A DNA stretch of 64,000 nt from Tricholoma matsutake (Eukaryota; Basidiomycota; Agaricomycetes; Agaricales; Tricholomataceae): contig AP026548.1 in NCBI GenBank assembly GCA_026075535.2, positions 7,378,001-7,442,000 on the forward strand, in the 5' to 3' direction. Below are positions 21,110 through 32,100 of this stretch, one piece after another. Numbering within the stretch: the first letter of the stretch is position 1; every line of letters begins with the position of its first letter. Position numbers and translations under genes: made by a program. The notes below the pieces were generated by a model. The model was not told where the DNA came from and did not search any database. It saw nothing but the letters and a program-made list of their open reading frames with translations.

Positions 21110-21240
21110 CTATGGCCCAAGAGATGTCGACGTCTCTTGGACCTTTTTTCTACCATTGTCCCTGTCCCCATCATCCTTCCCCTGTGTCATTGTTCTCCAT
21201 TCTCCATTCTCTGTTTGTCATTTGTCATTTGTCATCTGTT

Positions 21241-21321
21241 GTTCTTTGTTCTTTGTTCTTTGTTCTTTGTTCTTTGTTCTTTGTTCTTTGTTCTTTGTTC
21301 TTTGTTCTTTGTTCTTTGTTC
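21241..21321. repeat. 7-bp microsatellite (GTTCTTT)n
   Basis: About 11.5 tandem copies of GTTCTTT. It does not match fungal telomere repeats. Confidence 0.95.
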
Positions 21322-21368
21322 ATCGGTTGTTGTTTGGTGCCATCTTGTTGTCATAACATAGTTATAAT

Positions 21369-21423
21369 CTAAAGAAAAAGAATAGATCAGTTACTTGAAA
21401 CAAAAAAAAGAAAACAACATTAC
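21369..21423 (-). other. Intron 1 of hAT-borne cargo
   Basis: Minus strand: donor GTAATG after GGGCCCAG, pyrimidine-rich body, an AACTGAT branch-like box and acceptor TTTAG; 55 bp. The exonic side holds GGGCCCAAA paired with TTTGGGCCC about 17 nt apart. Confidence 0.5.
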
Positions 21424-21676
21424 CTGGGCCCAAAACAACATCTGTCATCATTTGGGCCCGAGGTGGTTCAAATGCAGCCATTGGCAGCATTAGACAAGGT
21501 GGTGGTGGATGTAGGAGCAGCGGCGGCAGGTGTTGACAGAGGGGAGGTGGTGGGAGGGAAGGAGGCAGGCAGCAGCATGTCGAGAGTGGTGGTTGGCAGT
21601 GTTGATGATATGGCTTTGTGCTTTGTCATGCACAACCACCACAATGATACCTAGAGCAGTTAGTGGACTTACCTTG

Positions 21677-21755
21677 AAAGGCTATATGGTGTAGTGGTTA
21701 TATTGGTTGTGTTACAATGTTCTTGTCTAAACATTCAGGGTTCAATTCTGACTTA
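21677..21755 (+). other. tRNA-like Pol III promoter module, right end
   Basis: A-box TGGTGTAGTGG and B-box GGGTTCAATTC about 50 nt apart, outward-facing, about 265 bp from the right terminal repeat. It resembles the D-arm and T-arm of tRNAs of the TAGTGGTTA type, but the stems are eroded. Confidence 0.5.
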
Positions 21756-22032
21756 TATCATTTTATTTTATTACTTAGTAGTAAGGACTCCTGATTCAAA
21801 CCTACTGGATTCCTGGTCTGTCCTCCTGGATTCCTCATAGTCCAAGTCCTGGGGAATTCCTGGAATAGTACCAGGAAGAGCCCAATTTACCAGGATTATA
21901 CCAGGAATCCACCAGGAATCCTACTGGAGGAGAAACAGCCAGGAACAAACCATTTGGTGGACAATGGCTGAATCAGGGACTCCCAGGATTTCTCCAGGAA
22001 TACATAGGGGAGTGTAAAGAGCTCAATTCCAT

Positions 22033-22785
22033 TATGCACTTGCTTACAATTATCTTTGGGTTCCCACAAATTATTTTTGTCAGTATAGTTCTTCCACTTT
22101 ATTAAGAACTCCAATTTATTCCATCAAAGACATGAGTCTAGAATTTCTTTGACTACATATTCTGGAGCACCTTCTACTATTTTTGGAGCTTGTGGAGTGG
22201 TTTGTTGGCCAGGAATAGTGGGTGGGCAGTAGGGGCATAGGTGGGAAATGTTAATCTTGGGATCAATCCTGAATGATCGAGGTAATTTTAGTACTACCAC
22301 ATTAGGCAAAATTACTTTAGAGATTGCATATGGGCCAACTTGTTTCTCTGTGAGTTTCCTAGAAGGTCATGGAATATTAAGGTCCTTGGTACTTAGTCAT
22401 ACCAAGTCACCAACATTGTACTCTGGAGTGGGAGCTCGAGTACAATCTGCATGTCGCATCATATCATCACATGCTTTTATCAATGCTGCCTCCACTTCTT
22501 CCTGTACCTTTGCATCTTAGATATAAAGTCTTCTACCAATTGTACCTTAACTTCCCTTTGGGGTTCTATTCTCATGTTGGGATAATACCCATAATTAGCA
22601 AAGAAGGGTGACATGCAAGTAGCTGAATGGAATTTGTTTATGGGAAGTTTCAGCAATTGCCAGCCATTCAGGCCAGTCAGTTTGTTGGTAGTTGACAAAC
22701 ATGCATAGGTACTGCTCCAACTCCTGGTTCATCCTCTCTGTCTGCCCATCGGTTTGTGGGTGATATGCCATAGATAACTTGTCCA
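22033..22785 (-). pseudogene. Integrase and chromodomain of CV-A copy 3
   Basis: Minus strand, in order: the integrase tail with [21 protein letters not shown] (about 22760-22695), [17 protein letters not shown], the post-integrase segment with VVLKLPRSFRIDPKINISHL, and the chromodomain MEFLIKWKNYTDKN. Homology to the complete element at 52.3-53.2 kb ends at about 22785; the rest of Pol and the 5' LTR are absent. Several frameshifts and stops. Confidence 0.82.
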
Positions 22786-23004
22786 ATTGGGCCATGGCTA
22801 AAGCCTGGCATGAATGAGTCCTCCATTCTAAAGTAATGAGTCATACAAACAGAAAAATTTACAGCCAGTCAGTATGGAACATATTACAGTTCAAGTTATT
22901 CCTATAAGTTATCATTATAATTGTTACTAGGTGAGGACTAGATATGGAAACAGGATCACAGAAGTTCATAATCCATAATGTAATGCACAGTTTGCATTTC
23001 ACCA

Positions 23005-23721
23005 TCACTTTGCATATATTGCCACAAGTGCTTCTTTCCTTCTGCAATGCATTAGATCTGTCATAGATTGCAATAGTCCCTCATATACCATGTTAGCACC
23101 AGTTGTAATACCATCATGAAACCATAGTTGCTCATTAACAACAATGCGTGATATATAATGTGCTTCTCCATGATAGATAATACCTTTTAGTTTTATTGTA
23201 AAAGGTTGATTATTTCTGCTAACAATTGTCACTTCTGGGTCTATTTTTTAAAATTTTCCTTCAAATTCAGATATAAGTATAGCTGGAACTGACACAAAAG
23301 AATATGAATGTATGTTGCATTCAGAACATCTAGACATTGAACCCTCCTGATGATTCTGAATCCAATCTTGTATTGATACATAAGGACTTGTTCAAGAAGA
23401 CAAAATGCAAGACCAAACAGAATGTTGATGAGTTTGAGCCTGAGTCAATGTATGTTCTTGAGAACATGTAAGTTGTGAGGACACAATTTGAGTTGGTGTT
23501 GTAAACATAAGCTGTAATAATCTAACCACTGATGTATGCCTACCCCACCACAAGCCAGCAATTCTTAAGTCATCCAGTTTATGTCTAAAGATGTCCCTCA
23601 CATTTTCTAATAAAGTCTGACCATCTAAATGACTTTGAAATCCATTGCATATATCCTCAAGTATATCATCATCTATAGAACCAAAAGTATGACTCCAATA
23701 CTCTGGATTAGTCTTCCACAC
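23005..23721 (-). pseudogene. Ubiquitin-specific-protease-like remnant
   Basis: Minus strand: an upstream part (23721-23392) with GLWWGRHTSVVRLLQLMF and CSQEHT, then a C-terminal part (23232-23005) with GIIYHGEAHYISRIV and WFHDGITTG. Spacing and wording resemble the C-terminal half of peptidase C19-like proteins that are multiplied in Agaricomycete genomes (the H..R..W.HDG box near the catalytic His). The linking region carries stops. Assignment is by recall and uncertain. Confidence 0.4.
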
Positions 23722-24521
23722 TGCATAAAGGATAGAAAAGACAGAATTATATGCACAACTGTTATTGCTTCATATTATACCAAGAGGGACTGAGATATGG
23801 TAAACTTCATTACCTGTTGTATCAGAACTTTTATTACTGCTAACTCTCAATCTTTTATGTGGCTGTTTAACAGTCAACTTTTCATTGACAGTTACATCAC
23901 CAATTTTTCTTTTCAAACTGACACTGCCATTTGAATCTTCTGGCTGCGTTCAACTGCCAAAACCAGCAGCAAGTCTAAAAAGATGAACAAGAGGCAGAGG
24001 CTAGAACCAAGCCTAGCAGAATGGAAATAGATGAGAGGAATAGGGGAGGGACCAACCTGGGCATGGGGGTGGAGAATAGGGCTGGAGTCATCCAATCGTC
24101 CAGCTAGGCATTGACTATGACATTATATCTGGCAACTATCAAGATTAATTGCTGAGGATGATGTATAAGATTGGACACATAGAATCGGATGCCTGGAAGG
24201 TCAGACAGACTGTCAAAATACTGGAGAACTTGAAATCAACCCTAGATCAACCACATATCAAGGTAACTTTCAGATCACTGTAATAGCCATGCCTTCTGGC
24301 CACAACCTCAGTGTTGTTGGTTGGACAGCTATTACACAGCTGCAAACGCGACATCAAGGCTATGAAATATGTCCTGCAGGTGAGGCAACCACAAAAAAGA
24401 AGCACCACAGTGGGCTTTGTGACATGGGTAAGTATTTGCAATACTGTTGAGTTTCTTAGTAAGAATCTGACAGCAAAGTGAGCAAAAGCAGTCGATAGAA
24501 AACAGATGCAAAAGATTCTCA

Positions 24522-25884
24522 TTGAGACCACCCCTCGAGACTAATTGCTCCTCTCTGATCATGCCTCCTAGCAATTATCCATATGGTTCTCTATGCTATG
24601 AAGTAATTGACTGGATCATAGGACTCAGTTTTATTAGCTTCTCCCATTCCAGCAGTATTGCATGCTCAGAAGTTCATCTACACTGGCTTACTCTGCAACA
24701 TACATCCACTACCTTCTGTACTATCCTTGATAATCACCACAACCCTTTTGCAATATTTGACATCAAATTTGACAATGATATGGCCTCTCACAAAGCATCG
24801 GTTGCTAAAACATTCCTCCACTTTGAAGTTTGGGTGATGGCTGGATCTGATAGACAGCTTGCAAACATCAAACATGTCAATGCATTTGGTGGTAGTTGAG
24901 TTAGACAACCATTGATCAACAATGCATGCTGGAATCACTGATCAAATATTTGACATGTTGGAAGGAAGATGTGCTTTTGATGCCTTAACTGAGCTTTGCA
25001 TTGAAGTTAGATCACCATTCACTCACTTCATTGCCATTCCTGTGTTTCCAAACCTCAAACTCCTGTACACTGTGATGAGAGGAGTCCCCACCTGCATCTT
25101 GAGGAGGAGGCATCAGACATCCCCTGTCAGATATCAAATTGAGCTCCCTAGACTTAAATGCCTTGTTGTTGATACCAACAGAATCAGAAAGGTGTTATTT
25201 GGAAAGCTTCCCTCTGTCACAGTGCTGATGATGCATTGTACAAGCATCCACAACATCACAGAGTATGGCTCTACTCTTCACCATGCCCTGGTGAGCACAG
25301 AGGCCTTGTTCACAGACTTCTGCACTATCGCAAAAAACCTGACTGAAGTTGAAATCTCTGTCAAAGTAAATTGGCTGCATGATCTTGGGACAGTCCATTT
25401 ACCTGCTGCTACCAAGCTCTTTATTTGGGCAGCAGGTCACTACCATGCCAGTCCCTTACTTCTTATGGTCAGGATAGATGCTCCACTGTTGGGAACAGGG
25501 CACTTTTATTTGGCCAATACTCATTGCATTGATTTTGCCACCAGCACTTTCCAATTGTCTATCAAACATCTCACCATCATGACCCCGGGTCTTGCTGTGC
25601 CTCAGCCCAGGCTCTATGCATCCACACCCTGAACCTTCTATGACTTCTTAGTTCCTTTACCTCAACTGGAGGACACTGTTATTGCTGTTCATGGCATTGA
25701 GCTCACCCCCACTGATTTACCACAAATCAAGTGGCCCATGCTTATGGAACTCACACTCATCCTTGAGCCTGGAATTGCAAACCTAATGTCTCACATTCAT
25801 CTTCCCTCTATTTGACAAGCCTGCATTGTCTTCCCTGAATGGTGCACAGAGTCGCTCTGGCTAGAGAACTATGTTTTTTGAGAC
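24522..25884 (+). pseudogene. F-box/LRR-like gene, inactivated
   Basis: The reading frame from about 24550 has an F-box-like start (LCYEVIDWIIGL, then a C-rich W..LT segment) and continues from 24922 into a long open frame (236 codons) with LRR-like repeats (LPRLKCLVVDTN, FPNLKLLYT, LPQLEDTVIAV). Stops at about 24898, 25630 (TGA), 25814 (TGA) and 25878 break it. TGA in place of CGA and low CpG suggest methylation-driven decay of a gene similar in type to the intact one at 36702-38485. It may never have been more than a duplicated copy. Confidence 0.5.
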
Positions 25885-26215
25885 CAAGATAATGGGTTAG
25901 AGTTGGACCAGGAGGAGGATGTGGAGATGTAGATGAAGGCAGCTTTCTGCCAGAGCAGGATCATGATCACAATCCTGAAGATGGGAGCGATGACCAACAT
26001 GCTGATGAGGTGCTCACTGCCATTAGTCTTGGGGTACTGATGTGTTACAAGGAAGAGATCGATTCCTTTGCCCATTATTTTCCACATGCATCTCTAGCCA
26101 AATGCTTGAATCTGCAGCCTCCAGACAAACATTGCTTTGATGTGGTGCCACCTAATATATTCAAAATTAATTCATAATTATAGAACACTTAGTAACAAGA
26201 TATAGTATTTCTTGG
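25885..26215. other. No gene recognised
   Basis: Probably the degraded 3' end of the F-box-like gene; acidic codons (DQEEDVEM-like) occur near 25890-25930 with stops between. Confidence 0.35.
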
Positions 26216-26219
26216 GGTT

Positions 26220-27135
26220 GTACGACTACTGTTACATGCAAATGCAAATACATTTTTTTGGAACCAGCATGGCAGTGGCATTGTTGTTCTCATTCTCCCT
26301 CCCCACCATCTCCCCTCCTCCCCCTCATTCCCCCAGGTGGTCTCCCTGTCAGCGTCACCTCCCTTCCCCCTTGGCTGTTGTCGCTGTTCCACCCACCATC
26401 TACCCCACAAGCAGTTGCTCACAAGGCTGGAGGTGGACAGTGCTTCATTCCTGGTATTCAAACCTATCATTGTTGTTCCACTGGTGCTGGGGCCTGTCAG
26501 GTCAGCTGCAGTCATTTGGGCATGCTGGCATCATCCTCAAGTGCTAGCACCCACAATCTTGGGGTGCTGCTCCCATCATAGTAGTAGTTAGTACCTAAAA
26601 TTTTCATTGATAACAAAATGAAATGATAAACAAAAAAAAACAATGTAGCTACAGCCCAAGAGATGTCAATGATGTCCCTTAGGCTAGTTGCTGCTGTTGC
26701 TGCCACTCTCCATTGCCTTGCCTCTCGCACCACATCTCCACCCCATGAGCAGTTGCTTGCAGTGGTGGGAGGGGGTGCTGGTCGTCATGGGCATCATTTA
26801 ATGGCCTCCCCATCATCATCATTGTCATTGTTCATGTTGTTGTTAATGCTGGCATTGTTGTTGTTCATGCTGGTGCTGGTGTTGGTACTGATGTCATCAT
26901 TTTGTCGTCATTGTCATGGGGTTCTGGGGCTGTTCATTGTTGTCATGGAGTTGTATGTCAGGGTTGTGTGTTGGCAGCATTGGTGTCATTGGTAGGTATC
27001 ATCTGTTGCCTCCTCCATTTGCCCACAATGTTGTGGCAGCCCCATCGTCTTGTCATTCCACCCACGATCCATACTCTAAGTTGAGCATCTGGAATAACTG
27101 GATTCCAATCAGAATTGGTGGGGGAGGGAAAATTA
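26220..27135 (-). mobile_element. Repetitive cargo unit 4 with hAT-like right end
   Basis: Same style as 19710-22023: minus-strand boxes reading SNCLWG and SNCSWGG (26402, 26738), an intron at 26594-26652 (donor GTAGCT, acceptor TTTTAG, 59 bp) whose exonic side is the hairpin AGCCCAAG...CTTAGGCT, a GTCATT/GTTGTT low-complexity run, and a right end with CTGGAATAACTGGATTCCAA then GGTGGGGGAGGG, resembling the end at 15003-15027. No clear left terminus and no tRNA-like module was found. Confidence 0.4.
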
Positions 27136-27149
27136 CAGGGAAACATAGG

Positions 27150-29103
27150 AAACAGCCTGTCCCATCATGTTTGACTCCATGACATTCAAAGGTGCAGAGC
27201 TCAACTACCCAGTTCATGAAAAAGAAATGCTAGCTATCATTCATGCATTGTGGAAATGGTGAGCAGATCTTGTGGGCTCACCCTTCACCATCTTCACTGA
27301 TCACAAGATTCTCAAAAACCTTGATACCCAGCCTGACTTATCACCACTGGATGGAGTTCATGTCACAATTTGATGCTAAAATTGTGTACATCAGGAGTGG
27401 AGAAAACACTGTTGCAGATGCACTCTCCTGACTGCCTGTAAATGTCTGCACCTCTAGTGAATCTGCTGTACTGTCTGCCAAATCTCCATATGATTTCTGC
27501 CCAGATGACGATGAAGAGAACTCTGTAACTGTGAATGCTATCCTCCCTGCAACAGATGATTGCCCCCTCTTTGATGCCCATGCACCAGCTGAAACCGATA
27601 TTGTGTTGACACAAGTGGTAATGGCTGTGCTGTCAATATCGCAAGATCCTCAACTGCATACCACTATCATCAGTGGATATGATACTGACCCCTGGTGCAA
27701 GAAGCTGCACAGTGCAGCAGCTGGCATGCCCATCATTCAGTAAAAAGAAAATCTCATGTTCATCAGAGAATGACTTGTTATACCCACAGCTGGCAATGTA
27801 TGGGAATCCTTGTTCTGACCCACACATGACACACCAGGACATTTCAGTTTTGAAAAATCTTATGGTTCTCTGTGTAACTCTTACTACTGGCCAAATATGC
27901 AAAGAGACCTCGAGACCACATATGTCCCCAGCTGCTCCGATTGCCAAAGAAATAAATCAAAAATGACTAAACCTGCTGGACCCCTGCACCCATAACCCAT
28001 TCCAGACCAATGTGGGGACTCCATCGCAATGGATTTCATTGGCCCATTACTGGAAGACAGTGGTTCTAATTACATCTTAACAATGATGGATCACCTCAAT
28101 GCTGATATCCAGATTGTACCCACCAGAACAGATATCACCACCACAGATCTTGCAGCCATCTTCTTTGATCAGTGGTACTGCAAGAATGGGTTACCACTAG
28201 AGATCATCTCTGACCATGACAAACTCTTCATGTCAAAATTCTGGATGGCATTACACAAGCTAACAGGCATCAAACTAAAGATGTCATCAGCATACCACCT
28301 ACAAATGGATGGTGCCAACAAACAAACAAGACCCTTAATCAAGCACTTCAGTATCACATTTGCCTGGAATCATAAACAATGGGCACGAGCATTGCCATGT
28401 GTACATTTTGATCTCATGAACACCATCAACAAATCTACTGGATTCTCACCCTTCCAATTGCGACTTGGCCAAAGCCCATGGCTGATACCTCCCTTGATTA
28501 CCCTGGTGTACCTGCCACCCCAGAGGAAACACAGGCACAAGAATTGATTGACAGACTCCAACTGAATCTATTAGAGGCACAAGACAACCTACTCAAAGTG
28601 AAGATATCACAGGCTGCTTATGCAAACCTCACTGGTAACCCTGACCTTGAACTCAACATCGGAGACCATGTGATGCCCTCCACCAAGAATTGTCAACAAC
28701 AATACACTGCAAAAGGTGAGAAACAAGTAGCTAAATTTATGCCTAGGTTCGATGGCCCATACATCATTGCAGACATCAACCATGATGCATCAACTGTAAT
28801 GCTTAACTTGCCCCCTACATCAAAATTGTGTCTAACATACCACACATCTGAAATCCTGCCATACAATGAAAATGACTGTACCCTTTTCCCTTCACAAGAA
28901 CTCACTCAACCTGGCATGATTGTCACCAAAGATGGAGTAGAAGAATACTATGTGGACAAGGTTATCAACACACACAAATGTGGACAAGGAATGCAATACC
29001 TCATTCAATGGCTTGGGTATGGCCCAGAAGAAGACAAATGGCTCATGGGCTTCGAACTCATGGACAATGCAGTGCTCAACAACTGGTTGGCAGGAGCAAG
29101 GTG
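27150..29103 (+). pseudogene. Chromovirus CV-C Pol fragment (RNase H, integrase, chromodomain)
   Basis: Starts inside RNase H (AELNYPVHEKEMLAIIHAL, then FTIFTDHKIL and ADALS after frame changes). It continues to the integrase zinc region (HDTPGHF..CSDCQRNK), the catalytic core (IAMDFIGPLLEDSG; IISDHDKLFMSKFW; SSAYHLQMDGANKQTR, where Pro and Glu of the usual HPQTDGQTE are changed) and the post-core region. The chromodomain at the end is clear: VEEYYVDKVINTHKCGQG and YLIQWLGYGPEEDKW. Stops include TGA at about 27430. RT, protease and Gag are missing. It is a different family from CV-A and CV-B. Confidence 0.85.
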
Positions 29104-29263
29104 ATGGTGTCATGTACTGTTCACTTTTACCATGTCCCTGCTGATGGTAGCTTTTCCCTATGGGGTTTTTGCCACACCCGATGAGCAATTTTATGGTACT
29201 TATTTATATATATTTTTTCTCTGGTTGACAGCAGATGATACAGAATTCTTCAGAGGGGGGGGG

Positions 29264-29545
29264 TGTAATCCTGATGCTTACTCATCCAATGTTCATATTT
29301 GCATATCTGTCACTTTCCCCATTCTGAGATGATAAGATAATTGTGAGCAGCAGAACAACATCTATACCTAGCATATTTGGTAATATCATAATACATATGT
29401 ACAAATATGCCAACAGAGAAGAGGACACATCAAAGACCTCTTCTCTGGGATCTGGTTTCTGCTGTGAGCACATCCTAAACCATTGTGCTCATTTTTCTTC
29501 ACCCTTTCTGGCCTGGCCACCCACTATTTTTTTTTCTAACCCACT
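29264..29545 (+). repeat. Putative 3' LTR of CV-C
   Basis: A run of G (AGAGGGGGGGGG, 29252-29263) typical of a polypurine tract is followed by TGTAATCCTGATG. The LTR end is not certain; the DIRS-like gag begins at about 29549. No partner LTR is in the window. Confidence 0.5.
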
Positions 29546-29548
29546 GAG

Positions 29549-30955
29549 ATGACAAATCAGCCTATCCCCACTGGCAATAGTGGAAATGGGCCTCCTGACC
29601 AGATCCCAACCCTAGCCTCTGCCTCCCATACTCATCGTACTCATTGCAATCCAACAATCATCCAGAAGCTTAAGGATCTTCCCCTATTCAACAAACTCCA
29701 AAAGAATAAAGAAATTGAGACTGAAAATCTGGCCAGATCACTCAGGGACCTCAATCACAGCATGGATCCTGCAAAATACCTGACCCTGGATCCAAACAAG
29801 CCTCGCTCATCACCATCGAAACAGCTGACAAGCAAAGACTCAAACTCCCTTCCTTCTTCACGCTATTCCAGACTGTAATACCACCATACCTGGCTAGATG
29901 GCTGGTCAATGAGGAGCTCAAAGAATAATCAGAAAAAGACAAAAGAAGAAGGGACAACACTTTGAGGATACACAAGGACACATGCATTACCAAGAGGCAG
30001 TGCATGGATGGATCAAGCCATATTGCAAGGGTTATTGGTCAAACCCCCACCATCAAATTCCCTCAAACACTCTTTGACACTGAATTGTGTGTTTCCATCC
30101 TGCTCCCTTTCTTCCTTAACAAAAATCTTTGTACCATCACTGATGAGGCTGCTACCCTTCCCACCATCAAATCTAACCCCCTTCCCAGCAAGACTAAGGG
30201 TACTGTGATCCTCAATGTTGATAAGTTATCTTTTAAACTGGGGAGAGAAAAAGAGTTAACCTGCAGCCAATGGACTGAAGCCACTTTCAACTACTTCCAG
30301 TTCCAGCCAGAGCGCGACTCTGAAGGTGATGGTGGTGTGTTCTTGACCCAATGGAATCAACACTTCTCCTTTTTCCACACTCAGATTGACAAGGATGAGC
30401 ACTATGACGCATGGAAATCTGTTGAATTCAACCTTCATCAGGAACACTGAAGCCAACCTACCACCTTCGATACTGACTACTACATGGCCAAGTATGACCT
30501 CTCCAAGTCAGAATCAAAGACCCTTGCACTCATGAAAGAAATGATGGCCTGTAAACCAGACACCCCACCCAAGGACCATCCTACATGAGGCTATGGAGGG
30601 TTCAGCAGAAATGCCAACCTTCCTTCATGCTCCCACACTGATCATAACCCTTCATTGCCCTTTCCATCAGGCAGCACCAGGTACCCCTCCTCTGTGTTCT
30701 GCATCTTATGTGCTGAGAGGGGCCACACAGTCTTCACACATGAACAGGACACCTCCCCAGCTAAGTTCAATGATGGAAAACCAGCTTGGGCAAAATTTGT
30801 CAACAAATCTTTGCACTCCCATGACAACAGTGACATCTGCATCAACTGGAATATCAAGGGTGACCATGCCAACTGCAACCACCCCAAGAGTGACCATCTT
30901 CACATCGATTCCTTCTGCAGAAAAACCCACTCGGCACTATCCTAGACCTGTCACA
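29549..30955 (+). pseudogene. Gag-like ORF of DIRS-type element
   Basis: The ATG at 29549 opens a polar N-terminal region (109 codons, stop at 29876). The protein continues in shifted frames through 29962-30450 (162 codons with FNYFQFQPERDSEGDGGVFL) to 30660-30943, where a Cys/His-rich end CILCAERGHTVF..ICINWNIKGDH..C.H matches the zinc-finger end of Agaricomycete DIRS gag-like proteins. There are several frameshifts and stops. Confidence 0.65.
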
Positions 30956-31933
30956 GCCACCCCACAGACACTTGAAGACTTTCTCCTCACTGCTCAACCC
31001 CCTCTTCTACAGTATTCCAATTTTACCAACTCAATAGTGCCATGCCCTCCTTTTGACCCATCAACTCACTTGCACCAAGACATCTTCAACAGAATTCACC
31101 ATCCATATAACACCAATGCATTCGAGTCCTCCCTCTCAAAGTTCAATCTAACAGACAGATACCCCCAGCTCATTCAGAACCTTTGTTATGGCTTCCCTCT
31201 TGGCAACATGCCCTCCCTCCTCAAGACTGTCATCTTACCCAATCCTCCTTCATGCCTGGACTACTTAAACACTATTGATGAATACCTCGCATCCAAGGTA
31301 GAGTCATGAAGAATGTCTGGCCCATTTTCTCATAGAGACATTGAGCACATCCTTCATGGTCCCTTCCAGTCTTCACCTCTTATCATCTCAGTACAACCTC
31401 AACACCCAGGTGCACCAGACAAGATCCACATCTGCTGACACCTCTCAAAAGCCTTGTGATCCCATGCTTCCATCAACTCACATATCAATGAGGACTTTCC
31501 TACCCACTTTGATACTGCCTCAAGGGTAGCTGACTTGGTAAGTCTATCCCTGCCTATACTTCCCCCCACCCTTCTCTCCTCTATGTTTGGGTTCTTTGTG
31601 TTTTGTGCGTGAACCTGTTTCTCCTTCACTGCCATTGCAGTTAGGGTATTTGCACATGTGCATTACCCAGGATTGCCCACTATCCACACTGAAAGTCCTC
31701 CTTGCCTCTCGCACATCCATGAGTTCATACTCACCCTGGACTCATGTCCATCTGCACGCAATGTGCCCATACTTTCCTCTTCCCCTCCACCTTACAATGT
31801 CATACACATAGTCATACATGCACAGATTCCCATTGCTCCACCAGGTACACAAGCATGTACCCTGGACATAGCCAAATTCCATCATACCTGTCCCATCCTA
31901 CCTTCTCATAAGCCTTGGCTTGTCCTCCAGGGA
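30956..31933 (+). pseudogene. DIRS-type reverse transcriptase, N-terminal part
   Basis: Plus strand. The fingers region has NLTDRYPQLIQNLCYGFPLG, RMSGPFSHRDIEHILHGPFQSSPLIISVQP and PDKIHICQHLSK. A 5' splice site GTAAGTCT at about 31538 and an acceptor CCACCAG near 31844 bracket a candidate ~300-nt intron, after which GTQACTLDIAKFHHTCPILP (palm motif A) and LVLQG follow. At about 31931 the frame leaves RT abruptly; its continuation is found inverted at 35246. Confidence 0.8.
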
Positions 31934-32100
31934 TGCGCTAATGCATATTGAGATGACTTGCGGCGGGACCACGCAGAGCTCAGTCAATAGATTTCCATGC
32001 TTGTATTGGACTTGAACAAGCATGTAAATAACTACAAACAAATAAACAAACATTGTAACTAATTGGTAAGTTCCAAACTCACACTGTCACAACTATGTAG

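Larger units (their letters stand above)
19710..22023. mobile_element. 2.3-kb hAT-like non-autonomous element with tRNA-like ends
   Basis: Inserted in a CV-A chromodomain. Terminal repeats: the left starts CAGAACTTTACACTCCCC; the right in reverse complement is AGCTCTTTACACTCCCC (15 of 17 matching after offset). Flanks are near-identical 9-mers CAATTGCAT (19701-19709) and CAATTCCAT (22024-22032), and the uninterrupted homologue at about 52410 confirms the junction. Inside: subterminal CCAGGAATCC repeats at both ends, outward-facing tRNA-like modules, a 17-bp tandem repeat, a 7-bp tandem repeat and three minus-strand introns. There is no transposase, so mobilisation would need a partner. The short terminal repeat beginning CAG and the 8-9-bp duplication suggest hAT. 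Confidence 0.72.

Noticed and set aside
21241..21321. Telomere-like repeat
   Set aside because: The unit is GTTCTTT, not TTAGGG or a known fungal variant, and it is internal to a transposon.
19143..22798. ATGGC on both sides of CV-A copy 3 as a target duplication
   Set aside because: The 5' LTR and most of Pol are missing, so the right-hand ATGGC (22794-22798) does not adjoin an LTR end; probably coincidence.
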